Positions 36,611 to 46,754 of a stretch of DNA of 64,000 bases are shown piece by piece. The translations under genes and the position numbers were made by a program. How positions within the stretch are numbered: position 1 is the stretch's first letter; every line of letters starts with the position of its first letter. The stretch comes from Lobosporangium transversale (Eukaryota > Mortierellomycota > Mortierellomycetes > Mortierellales > Mortierellaceae): positions 248,001 to 312,000 of the forward strand of contig NW_019029015.1 of the NCBI RefSeq assembly GCF_002105155.1. The letters are read 5' to 3'. The notes under the pieces were generated by a model, which saw only the letters and a list, made by a program, of their open reading frames with translations, did not search any database and was not told where the DNA came from.

Positions 36611-36885
36611 CCAGTAACCGTATCAGGAAAAAAAAAAAAAAAAAAAAAAAGTACTCCCCTCTCCACTCCACTTTTATTCATATTGTAATACATAGACAAA
36701 AACCCCCTTCCACTTTTTAATACCTTGTATCAAATAAAACTAAAAATTCGTTTATTTCTTACATAAATGTATATGCTTTTTTGAGCGGCAGGGTATAGTA
36801 CAAGGATGAAGTGTAGAGTGGGATATCGTGCGAAACTTTTTTGTTCTTCTAACACGTCTATAGGGTCATAATTAAAAATGAAGGC

Positions 36886-39807
36886 TTATGCAACCTCAAA
36901 AATTGAAGAATAAAACCCACCACGTTCATACACTGGATTTAGAGACAGATGTTGGAATGGAGTGGATTGCTTATCGTGATAATATCCTTCCACATACCCA
37001 TCGGCCCGTCGCATTGATACATAGTAGAATCCAGCAATTGTCAATCCGCTTGTCCGCTCACTCACATTTACAAAGCATTTTTCTTGAAAAAAAGATATAA
37101 AATAAAAAACGGTTTGTCAATAATCAATCACTGGTATTTCTGACATTCACAGATATATATTTCTTTTTTTCTTCTTCTTTCCTTTCATAGAATTACCTTT
37201 CCATCGCATCAAAATGTATTTCTGGTCAATATGTCCACGGAATTTCCCTGACTTGGCTCCTTTTGCAATATGTTTTTCATCCATGCCTTGAAAGGCTTCT
37301 AATCGCTTCCAGTGATCCAGATCTGTTTTTGTCCCGGCTGCCCATTTCTTTGTCCAAAGTGTATAGTTCTCAAAATCAATGACCTATTTCCCCAAATAAT
37401 AAAATAATATTAAAAAGAGTATCTGTTAAGACAAAGGGCTTTTTTCAGCGATACTAAAACTATACGATATACTATATGTAAACCATTCTGGATAGCATCT
37501 AATACCTCTCCTTCCCAGGAAGTAACGACACTCGAAGTGGACATGGGCACATCCATGGCCTCCATAAGTCCATAAACCACCCCTGCATTGTAGTCCACTG
37601 CACTGATTGACTGTATTTGTATATCGCACATGAAAAAAAAAGAAGATTAATTTACTTCAGCAAGTGTTACTGAAGGAATTTATAAATAAAAAAAACTTTA
37701 CCACTTTCACATCCCACTCTTCAAACTGCCGAGATCGTTGTCCGTTAAGTGTGCTCATCTGAGTTTTCAAATTCTGAGTCCCTTTGAATTTTTGTCCTGC
37801 TCGTAAGAAGCAGCATGGTCTTCTTAAATAATTCGATCTGGGTACTTTGTAAAGACTAACTGAATCAGGCTTATCCTCAGCTGCAGCCTCAAAAGCTTCA
37901 TCATCAATTCCATAGACTTTTGGCATAAATACTGTTGTTGCGAATGAAGGCAACGATGTGATATGAGAAGATGAGATTGGACGACGACGATAGCGTCTAG
38001 ATCCTCGATCGTTGACATCATTACTCCTGCCATCGCTAGTGTGTTTATCGGCTGTCAATACCGACGCTGGTGCCGATGTCAATGCCGATGTTGCTATCGT
38101 GGCTACAGAAAAATGCGTTGAGGAGCATGGTGATGTAGAAAAAATATGTCCTCGGCCCTCATGGGCATCATCTGTTCGTCGCTTCTGGGTTTTTTCCTGA
38201 TTGTCTCCGGCAATGGCAGTATCCGTTTCCATAGCTGATGGCCCTACAGTTGCTATTGTGGACTCTGGACCGTCGTCGCCATTTGTAGGTTTGTGTGCCA
38301 AAAGCGAATGCGCTTGCTCTGGGATAAGAGAGATCATTCCAGAAGAGGAAGCCGAGGAAACTGAGGAGGATGTAGGAGGCGATAAATTAGGGGCCGTGAG
38401 AGGATAAGGTAGCGTGATTTGATTTTGCGCGTTACTATTACTATTACTACTATTGCTATTGTTGTTACTGTTGCTGGCTACATTGGCTGGGCTATAATTC
38501 CTGTGAGTGGCAGGCAGACCATAATCGGTGGTCATAGTAGAATCATGGAGAGGATGACGAGAGTGCTGAAAACGACCCCCAGGATCAACACCCCAGAGCG
38601 GTGAAGCATTATGTGGGAGAGTATAGCTGTGAGAGGTCCTTGCTATATGCGAAGCTCGGCTGTAACTAATTACTGATTGAAGGTGTAAATGATCAAGTCC
38701 AGTAGCAAGGGGGTTTGCATGTCTTTCTCTTTCCATTCTATGATCACTATTATTACTACCACTTTCACCATTTCTGAAAGTGCTGCTATTGTTGATATTG
38801 CTGCTATTGTTGATATTGCTGCTATTGTTGATATTGCTGCTATTGTTGATAGGGGTGGCGGGCCCACCACGAACCACGCTATCGTCTTGACTGATATCCA
38901 TCTCTCCATGGTAGCTGTTCAGATGAATATCATCATTCCTAAAATTAGACTGCTGTGGCGAGAGATTCCAGTTTTGGGAGCTGGTCTGGCCCTGCAAGGG
39001 TGTTCTGGTGGTCCTGTAACTAGTGTATTCTAATGGCGCTCTATCCCCGGATTGTGAAGGAGAATCAGGTGAGATGGCTCGGGTCCATAAGGTTGTAGGC
39101 TCTGGAGAGAACATGACCCGTGCCGCAGTGGTAGTGGCTGTAGGCAGTTCTCTATTGAGTTGGGTGGTTCTATCAGACGATACCACAGCGGTGGCATGGT
39201 CTGCAGGATGCGTATTGGAGCCAGTATGGTGCTCAGAAACAGGGGCGGTGCGTCTGTTGCTGAAGTCCGTATCCTCACCTGCCGAAGATGTTGATGATGA
39301 AATTCCAGATAAGAAAATAATAGGTGTGGAACCTGGACTTGATTCCAAGATCTCCTGGACTCTACTCAAGTCAAGATATATGCTCCGCCTCCGTCTTGTA
39401 GCAGCAGCGGCAGTAGGCCCCTCTGACATGTCTGTATCGTTATCCCGTTCCTCGTCATCATCATCATCCGCATCACCTTCGACGCCTTCACTATAGTCGC
39501 CTCCAAGGTGCCAATGTGCTGTCAAATCCCACCGCCCTGCAAGTGGCATTTCATAGTCTGAGTGGTCTGCTGATTCCATTCCTCCCCTGTATACATCCCG
39601 TTGGAGGTCCAGATCTGACAAACTTGAATAATCTGATGAAGAAGCATCCATATCTGATATCTCACGAGCTCCCGAGTCAAGTATAGAGAGTACACGGTAT
39701 TGTTGATGTTGGTGGGGGAACCGTCTGTTCGACAGTTGTAAAGCTGGCATAGCGGTCTCGCTGTTAGAGTTGCTGTCTGGGTCTTCTTGCTCCCTCAGAC
39801 TTGACAT
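36886..39807 (-). CDS. GID4: GID4/VID24, substrate receptor of the GID (CTLH) ubiquitin ligase
   Basis: Four exons on the minus strand (39807-37702, 37610-37473, 37383-37197, 37082-36886) give 875 residues. The Vid24 beta-barrel lies in the last 210 residues: CCFLRAGQKFKGTQ at about 665, WDVKV joined to SISAVDYNAGVVYGL, TSWEGEV, YTLWTKKW, then YILMRWKEKCFVNVSER and GLTIAGFYYVSMRRADG. GID4 binds Pro/N-degrons and recruits gluconeogenic enzymes or other targets for degradation. Without the last exon the frame would end in a lysine run; the fourth exon restores the family C-terminus. The N-terminal 660 residues are low-complexity, far longer than in yeast (362 residues in total), and include four copies of an 18-bp unit. 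Convergent with the GATA gene. Confidence 0.9.
38782..38853 (-). repeat. 18-bp tandem repeat, four copies, coding
   Basis: The unit GCTGCTATTGTTGATATT (plus strand) is repeated four times, the last copy diverging at its end. It encodes an Asn-Ile-Asn-Asn-Ser-Ser type hexapeptide in the disordered N-terminal region of GID4 (about residues 319-342). Confidence 0.9.
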
Positions 39808-40144
39808 ACCGTGTGGAAGGGGATTGAATTAAATATGGTAATGGCAGCAAAGTCGAAGAGAAGGTTGAGATAAAGATATTAAGAATCTGGCTCTATTTAT
39901 GACCGCGGGAAATGAAGTGTATCGAGACTCAAGAAAAAGGCGAGTGAGAGTATGACTGAGCGTGGGCGCTTTTCAGGTTATGACTTGGGCGAAGAGAAAG
40001 AAAAAGCTTGTATCTCCAGACAAATTTCTTTGAGTAGAACAAGATGTCCACGGGCGGTCACGCTGTTGCCCCTCGTGACGTGCATAGCATCCAAAGATCA
40101 TGTCGCTCCTCATTCTCATTTTCTGTCTCAACAGAGACAATGGA

Positions 40145-41139
40145 ATGGATGATGTCCCTGCATACGAACTTGTGTTCCTGAATGAACTCCACGACAGGCT
40201 AAAACTACTCAACCCATGGTACACTACCAGTGCTGGCCTCTTCAGGGTCCTTGGCCGGTAAAATCGATATTTGTAAACCCATTTAAGGCTTTTATTCCAC
40301 TCCTTCATCCCCAAGTCATGTTCTAACCTTTATCATTCTTCCTCTCTAAAATGTTGATTAGTTTATCCACATATGATTTAGATAATCAAGTCGTTATAGT
40401 TGAGTCTTGCTTCCATCATCAGCATACTCCACTGAGAACAACTGAAGCAGCAATGATAACAACGACAGTAGAGGCCAATGGAAACAGACCGAAAACGCCC
40501 TTCGGACTCGGATCAAGCACTGAGGACCCAGTTCAGCCAATCAAAAGTTGCACGATTGACCTGACCTTAGGTGACGAAGAAGAAGGGAAAGAGGGAGGTG
40601 ACGGAAGCGAAGATTCAGAGTCAACGGCGGTAAATAATAGTGGATACATCGATCTGACGTGTACCACAGATGACGAATCTTGTAATGGGGATGAGAACGA
40701 CAGTAACAGCGATGCACTGACGTCATTTATTGCCGTGTCTCAAGTATGTGAGAACAAAGAGAAGGGGGCCGGGAAGCGGAAGCTACTGTCATCATCTGTA
40801 TTTCCTTCGTTAACAGGATCACCGCCTCAGCCAAGAAGACGCTGCTCTGAACAACAGAAAATGAGAGCACCTAAGGTTGCTCTTTGGGTCAGCACAGAGT
40901 TGTTATCACCAGGGCAATGGCGATTTGAGCCGGGAGTGATCTTTCAATTTATTGGAGAGATTGAGTACAGGTCAGGGCATTGGGTCTTGGTTGCAAGGGC
41001 CTGTCGTAATATGGAAGGGCTAGATTTGTACACCTACAGAGAGTCTATCCTCTTGACTAGGAAGCTCATGCAACGAATGGCGCGTAGAGGAAGTGACTCT
41101 GATCATGAGTATCAATGCAGATATGCAGCTCATCATTAG
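40145..41139 (+). CDS. TEN1: TEN1-like CST telomere-capping subunit with SIM-bearing insertion
   Basis: Two exons (40145-40257 and 40362-41139) give 296 residues; human TEN1 has about 120. The start MDDVPAYELVFLNELHDRL, then GLFRVLGR joined across the intron to LSTYDLDNQVVIVES, corresponds to the first strands of the TEN1 OB fold. The last third (KVALWVSTELL, PGVIFQFIGEIEY, ARACRNMEGLDLYTYRESIL) matches its end, including the helix after the E/VEGMxL motif. Between them, residues about 55-207 are acidic, Ser/Asn-rich and probably disordered, with two typical SUMO-interaction motifs: TIDLT followed by GDEEEG (102-106) and YIDLT followed by an acidic patch (133-137). TEN1 works with STN1 at telomeres and lagging-strand fill-in. 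The homology is inferred from the motif pattern and needs a profile search. Head-to-head with GID4, 338 bp apart. Confidence 0.7.
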
Positions 41140-41203
41140 AATTTTGTATTATCATTGATTATGAAATAAAGATCCATTCTTTAATAAAATAAAAATAAAA
41201 TAA

Positions 41204-41206
<3 letters not shown>

Positions 41207-41243
<37 letters not shown>
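41207..41243. repeat. Poly(A) tract, 37 bases, downstream of TEN1
   Basis: The longest uninterrupted homopolymer in the window. It follows AATAAA-like signals after the TEN1 stop codon. Further A runs lie at about 41330-41346 and 41594-41615. Confidence 0.9.
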
Positions 41244-41244
<1 letters not shown>

Positions 41245-41650
41245 CCTTGGAGTTCTGTGTATACTGAATGCTTCAAGTCTAATAAAATAAAATATCGTCC
41301 GTTATTAGAACAGCATTGACCGTAACCAAACAAAAAAAAAAAAAAAGATTGTTTAGACGAAAAGAGTATGAGATTTTCTTGAAATGATACCATGCTTAAC
41401 AAAGAAGTAAATGTAGAAGTGTGTAAAGCAAACAAAGAAACCAGCTTTTTTCACTTTTTTCTGTGGCATAACGCAGGGTCCACTAAATGATTCCTTAGTA
41501 ACAAAAATGAAGCTTGATCTTGATACAAAGAACATCAATACATTCTGCTCCGAAACCGCATTCTTACAAAATGGCACTTAAAAGGCCCGTCCCAAAAAAA
41601 AAAAAAAAAAAAAAAGAAAAGAAAAGGTAGTCGTGAATATATAATACATA

Positions 41651-44056
41651 ATGGAGCATTGCTTTTGCACTTTTCCTTACCCGTTCTGTCTTATTGATCC
41701 CACCATACACAAAATGGATAACTGCTGTTTCCCGGATTTTCTCGATTTCAGTGAAATGGCATGCCCCAAACGCGAGTTCACCATCCCCGAAGATATCGAA
41801 TTTGACCAATTTCTTAATGCTAGCTTACCATGCTCAAGCCTGCCAAACAGCCTTTCCTCATCCCGTTGCGCTTCAGTTGACTTTGATACTTCTCCGGAAC
41901 CTTCAGTAGAATCGACCTCGTTTAGAACAAGTGTGGATTTAGGATTTGAACAAACTACGGAGAGAACCCCACCTTCTGTGCCAGGGGGGGATGTCCTTGC
42001 AGGTACAACTGCCATGACTGCATTCGATAGCCTGTTACAAAGTACTCTGTTCATAGAAGGAGGATACCAAATGGGTAGTACAGTCATAAAAGACAGTGGG
42101 GCTCTAGAACATCCTGTTACAAGCGCGTCAATTCCAGGCACGGATTTTGCCCCAAGTCAACTTCAATATTCCAATAATGCTCCAATTCCTGTATTAACCT
42201 CTGATTGTAAACATGGGCAACAATTTTTACTCTCTACTATGAAATCGTCCAAGTTCATACAAGACCACGAGGCGCCCGCTAATCTTGCTCATGTCTCGCT
42301 TTCCAGCGTTCTGGATAACAGTGGCCCATTCGCAGCTACCAGTTTGCCCTGTGTTACAGCACCTTGTCATTGGCTTGGAGCAGCGCCACTTCTCGCGCCG
42401 TCGTCGGACATACTTGCATTCTCTGATTGTATCGAGCAGCAGGCGTTATCGACCACACAGCTTCCCCTTCTGCTTCCACCACTACTTATGCCTTCACTTG
42501 TGACATCATCATCACCATTATCACCATCATCACCATCATCACAGGACATCCTCAGCGGACGAGCGCAGTCTATCTTTATCAATCCGTTCGAACCGTACAC
42601 CTTGAGTGATAAAACTCTGCTGGACGACCTTAAGGCCAACGCCCCATATACTGAGAACCAGATGAATCCAGAGACAACAGCTATTGCAATGGCCAACAGT
42701 ACTCTAAAACATCTGTCGACCCAAAATGACGCTTTCAGCTATAATAGTGGTATACAAGGACTATTCACAGACTTTTCCTATTCAAACATTCCTGCTAAGC
42801 ATAATGGCCTCGAATCCGAACTAAGGTTTGTTCAAGAGTTCTTAACACCACCCCTTACCATGACCTCGTGGACGAGTTCAGATGAACCTGCTGCACAAGC
42901 TTTGGTGATACCAGAAACTGAGGCATCGGTACTAATGTTATATAGGCCAAATGAATTGAACCAAAATGGCCCATGTAATATTGGTCATGTTGGGTATATG
43001 TCACCACAAAGGATTAATAAGAATAGGACGAGCCTTAAGACGCGTAGTAATATTAATAGTAGGAAGCCATTTTCAATGAAAAAGATCACTGATTGCGCAC
43101 ATTACCGACCACGAAACGCTTTCTTCATGTTCCGCGGATTTGTATCTCGCCTGCAGCAATACAGCGGTCTCCATTACAATCTTCATAGACAGCAAAAGAA
43201 AGGCAACCATGATGATGATAGTCATAGCAATAACAAGAATGGTAGTGATGTCGCGCTAATGTCGTCCCCATGCTCGCCCTTGGCTTCGTCATCGCCCCCG
43301 ACCTTTTCACTGCCACCGCAATCATTATCACCATCGTCCCCATCCTTGCCATTGCCAGCGCCTCCTCTTCAGTCTTTAGCTTCCGCAATACTCGATCCAG
43401 GAGAGAATATTCTCCCTCCTACAGCAGATACTTCATCAGACTTTAAAGAGACAGAGAGTGTTGGATGTGGTATGACTCAAACAAAGGTGTCCATCAGTTG
43501 TGGTAAGATTTGGTCCAGTGAATGCTTTGAGGCCTGTGGTCCGGGAGGATGTCCCAACTGCCGTATGCGATCCCTGTTCGGCCAAGCATCCTCATTTTTG
43601 AAGTTACGGCAAGCCGAAATAGAGCGACAGATCGAGTTTTCAGAGTCTATCACCACTGCTACTTTGCTTGAGAAAAACATCCCATTATTATCACCATCAT
43701 CATTACCATCTACTACAAAGATGATGAACACGTCTATATCAGATAACGATAGTGAAAGCCAAAAGAATACGTATGTAGCGTTAACAGCGGGTCATTTAGC
43801 AATTATGTCGCTCGAGAACTCTTTCAATTGGGAAGAGTTTACACAATTGTACTACGAGAGTGATCTATTCAAATGGCATCGCAACCATTATTTGGGCACG
43901 AATGGAGTGTTAGATCTTGAGGCAATGAAACATGTTTGGATGGAGAATGAGCTGGCATATGAAAAAGCCTTTGTAGAAGGCGCCAGAAAACGAATTTTAC
44001 AAGAAGGTGGATCCAAAAAATTAGGTCAAAGGATCCGCAGGACAAAATTAAAGTAA
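41651..44056 (+). CDS. HMG-box protein with a split, cysteine-containing box
   Basis: A single open frame of 801 codons. The HMG-box start, YRPRNAFFMFRGFVSRL, is at residues 485-501 (fungal MAT/SRY-type boxes have RPxNAFxxFR). The next expected piece, helix 2 (the I-x-K-xx-G-K-x-W pattern), appears only at residues 612-623 as KVSISCGKIWSS. About 105 Ser/Pro/His-rich residues lie between. A cysteine cluster (C625-X3-C-X4-C-X2-C637) follows, then FLKLRQAEIERQIEFSE, which could be helix 3. So a sequence-specific DNA-binding box appears to carry two insertions. The C-terminal 120 residues are well ordered in composition (SLENSFNWEEFTQLYYESDL). Residues 1-480 are low-complexity. An internal ATG at 41714 is an alternative start. 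The target genes and role are unknown. Confidence 0.7.
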   Translation: MEHCFCTFPYPFCLIDPTIHKMDNCCFPDFLDFSEMACPKREFTIPEDIEFDQFLNASLPCSSLPNSLSSSRCASVDFDTSPEPSVESTSFRTSVDLGFEQTTERTPPSVPGGDVLAGTTAMTAFDSLLQSTLFIEGGYQMGSTVIKDSGALEHPVTSASIPGTDFAPSQLQYSNNAPIPVLTSDCKHGQQFLLSTMKSSKFIQDHEAPANLAHVSLSSVLDNSGPFAATSLPCVTAPCHWLGAAPLLAPSSDILAFSDCIEQQALSTTQLPLLLPPLLMPSLVTSSSPLSPSSPSSQDILSGRAQSIFINPFEPYTLSDKTLLDDLKANAPYTENQMNPETTAIAMANSTLKHLSTQNDAFSYNSGIQGLFTDFSYSNIPAKHNGLESELRFVQEFLTPPLTMTSWTSSDEPAAQALVIPETEASVLMLYRPNELNQNGPCNIGHVGYMSPQRINKNRTSLKTRSNINSRKPFSMKKITDCAHYRPRNAFFMFRGFVSRLQQYSGLHYNLHRQQKKGNHDDDSHSNNKNGSDVALMSSPCSPLASSSPPTFSLPPQSLSPSSPSLPLPAPPLQSLASAILDPGENILPPTADTSSDFKETESVGCGMTQTKVSISCGKIWSSECFEACGPGGCPNCRMRSLFGQASSFLKLRQAEIERQIEFSESITTATLLEKNIPLLSPSSLPSTTKMMNTSISDNDSESQKNTYVALTAGHLAIMSLENSFNWEEFTQLYYESDLFKWHRNHYLGTNGVLDLEAMKHVWMENELAYEKAFVEGARKRILQEGGSKKLGQRIRRTKLK

Positions 44057-44138
44057 CTATTTTTATGCAAATAGTAAATGTGATTGAAAAACGAAGCTAA
44101 TCTAGACTATGAGGTGCTTGTTTTCTCTCTCACTCTCT

Positions 44139-44519
44139 CTACATGCGGTTATTGGGAACTTGCATGACACGTGTACGAAACCAAGCATTATTCATCACCC
44201 CCCGATAGTTCCAAATCGCATGCTCCGGCTGCGTATTTCCACTCGAGTCATCTATGTTCAGCATTCATAGTGTTAGTTGCTTTTTTTTTTCTAAGCCTAT
44301 TAAAATCAAGTTTTTCACTTACATGCACGTGCAATGATCTCGGTAGAGTGGGGAATCTTAGACACAGTCTTCTCCCAGATGGCCCAAGTCCAGTACATAC
44401 CGCTGTGTACTTCAGGGTTTTGTACCAGTTTGCTCGCTGGTTCCCATGTCTTGCCACTATCTACAGACACCTCAACTCTGTATATACTTCTTCCGCCGCC
44501 TGTAAACAATATTTATTTT

Positions 44520-44559
<40 letters not shown>

Positions 44560-46086
44560 AAAGAAGTAAAGACAAATAGAACAACCTTACCAGATATGGC
44601 ATAACCCTTGATGGTTACTGCTTCTGTGGAAGGAATAACTTCATTCTCTGTTGGAGTACATATCACACATTGAACATTCATTTCTGTGAGAGAGGCAGCC
44701 GTGTCCCAAGATTCTTCTACATTCGTATGGTCGATCTGTCGAATAACCGAATGAAGATAAATAATAATAAAAAGTTAATGACAGTTATTAATATGATATT
44801 AGTCAAATTTAGCATGGCATCTCGATCGTACTGTTGGATCAAGAATCTTGTAATCGCGTCTCTATTATATTTTCAATAGAAAAAGAAAAGTAAAAATTCA
44901 AAATTAAATCTTTGTTTTTTTTTTTACATTCGAAATAATTTTGTTTTGTGTTACAGCTCATATTTACTTGAAAGAATGAGGTTGATTCTTGAGGCTGAAT
45001 AACTATTTTTTGCAAGTATTTGACAGATCGCGCTCCAATATACCCAGGGACGATTACTCTAATAGGAAATCCATGTTCCCGCGTTAATGGTTTGCCATTC
45101 ATCTACACGAGAAGATAGCCAGATGATCAGTAGTATGATAGATATATGTGTTAGGTAGACTCAGTGAGCGACAGAAAACAAGAGTTCACATGTAAAAGAT
45201 ACCTCATATGCTAATATAACATCTCCCATCGGATCCCTAAATGTAGCATTATGGCGTTGTGGTGTGTGCAGAAGGAAGATTAGAGTTGTGCTCGCACAGA
45301 TATCAATTTTTTTTTTTTTTTTTTTTTGCGTCATCTTCGAATGGATTACTTACATTGCTTTTCTAAGTGGGATTGAGCTGCCGTAGCAAACATCCTCGTG
45401 AACATGGTCATTTGCTTCAAAGCAGACATGGTAGTCGCGAATCATTTTGTTATGATGTTCTGCAGATATTCCCGCAACATCATTCAAAATGTCACATAGT
45501 TGTGCACCAGACCAGATAGCCTAATTGACGTGATTTTTCGATCGAAATTTTTGTCCACATCAATCTCAAAAGAAATGACGCCTTTGCGCAGTTGAGTAGA
45601 TCTTCTTTAATATATGGATCTTACAGTAGAGACGGCTGCTGATTTCCAGATAACTCCTTTAACCTCTTTGACAGCTGCAAGTCCATCACGTCGATTACCC
45701 GCACACTGTAACGTTGCTGTGACTGTAACCTTTGGCCACCGAGTCATGATGTCATTCATTGAAAGAGACTGCCAATTGATACCTTGATGTCGTTCCCCAT
45801 CCTGTAAACCGATATAGACCCTATGTTGAATCTGTGAAATATCTGGGATAGGCCCATGATTGCGTTTGAAAAAAATTTCTGTAGGTGTGATCTCCCCAGC
45901 GTTAATAAGAGCTGGTAAAGAAGGCTCTGCATTGAATGGCTTGTCACAGTGGACTAGTAAATTGGATTGATCCCATGTAGGCTCATGTGAATAGTCAAGC
46001 TGATCTTCAGGTATTCGGATCTTTTCTGGAGGCACCACGGTATGATCACTACGGCTTTCATGACACTGATACGATGGTGGGTGCAT
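44139..46086 (-). CDS. Sulfite oxidase (molybdopterin-dependent)
   Basis: Eight exons on the minus strand (46086-45625, 45520-45354, 45236-45203, 45102-44968, 44861-44832, 44735-44591, 44499-44323, 44251-44139) join to 420 residues, with two tiny exons of 34 and 30 bases. The molybdopterin domain shows [12 protein letters not shown] and the molybdenum-ligating cysteine C128 in TLQCAGNRR. It continues with [44 protein letters not shown] and RRDYKIL. The Mo-co dimerisation domain follows: [23 protein letters not shown], ending in [15 protein letters not shown]. The enzyme oxidises sulfite to sulfate. There is no cytochrome b5 domain and no clear targeting peptide, as in the plant-type peroxisomal enzyme, but the C-terminus is not a standard PTS1. 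Divergent from the CBF1-like gene; convergent with the HMG gene (83 bp). Confidence 0.9.
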
Positions 46087-46237
46087 CAAGATAGATGACT
46101 AGATAACACACTTTATTGATAGTCGTTGTTTTAGGTGCTTGTGAGAAAGCAATGGCCAGGTAGTTTGGAATGAAATGGTTAAGTGAATGAGCCTTGGAAA
46201 CTTTCGCACAGTGCTACGCCCATTTCCATGAGGCTAT

Positions 46238-46245
46238 GTCACGTG
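46238..46245. promoter_or_regulatory. CBF1/CDE1-type E-box GTCACGTG
   Basis: A perfect RTCACGTG site in the divergent spacer between sulfite oxidase (start at 46086) and the CBF1-like gene (start at 46755). It lies about 150 bp upstream of the sulfite oxidase ATG. The site matches the known binding sequence of yeast Cbf1 at sulfur-metabolism promoters; its use here is inferred. Confidence 0.6.
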
Positions 46246-46644
46246 CATTTCCAAAAATATGTGGTTTGACCAAGCCACTTCACGTTAAAAATCAGGTGAT
46301 GACGAAATTTTTTGTTCTTCTCTTCAAATCCTGACCCGTGACACCCGCCCCACTGACACGCCGACAGAACACACCCCAACACAAAAAAGAAGTAAGTGAC
46401 AACATGCCATGGACAGCTCCATCTCTCTCATGCAGCTTCTCTTGTCTCTTGCAAAAGATGTCCTTTGATGGACATTTGGGCTCGTTGAAGCCTGAAGCTC
46501 AGACAGGGCTAAATTGGAAGGTTGACATCAGCATCGTCAATGTCATCATCCTGATGAGCTTGCTCATGGATGAGTACAGTTCAATGTTGACTAAATAAAA
46601 GTGTGCGAGAGAAAATGAGCTGCGCATGAAGCAGAAAAAAAAAC

Positions 46645-46653
46645 TATAAAAAG
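46645..46653 (+). promoter_or_regulatory. TATA box of the CBF1-like gene
   Basis: TATAAAAAG about 100 bp upstream of the ATG at 46755, next to an A run. Confidence 0.5.
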
Positions 46654-46754
46654 CTCTTAGACGCGACTTGCCTATCTTGGCAATCTAACATTGATTTGGG
46701 ATATCCTTCACCAAATGGATGTTGTTGTCTTTCACCGACCATAGTATAACCGCT

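Noticed and set aside
37147-37196. GID4 ending in a lysine-rich tail after MRWKG
   Set aside because: A GTAATT donor and a further exon at 36886-37082 restore the conserved Vid24 C-terminus in phase.
38782-38853. Short regular repeats as a possible CRISPR array
   Set aside because: The units are directly adjacent without spacers and are in coding sequence of a eukaryotic gene.
38689-39033. Plus-strand frame with repeated IVDIAA-type hexapeptides
   Set aside because: It is the antisense reading of the 18-bp repeat in GID4.
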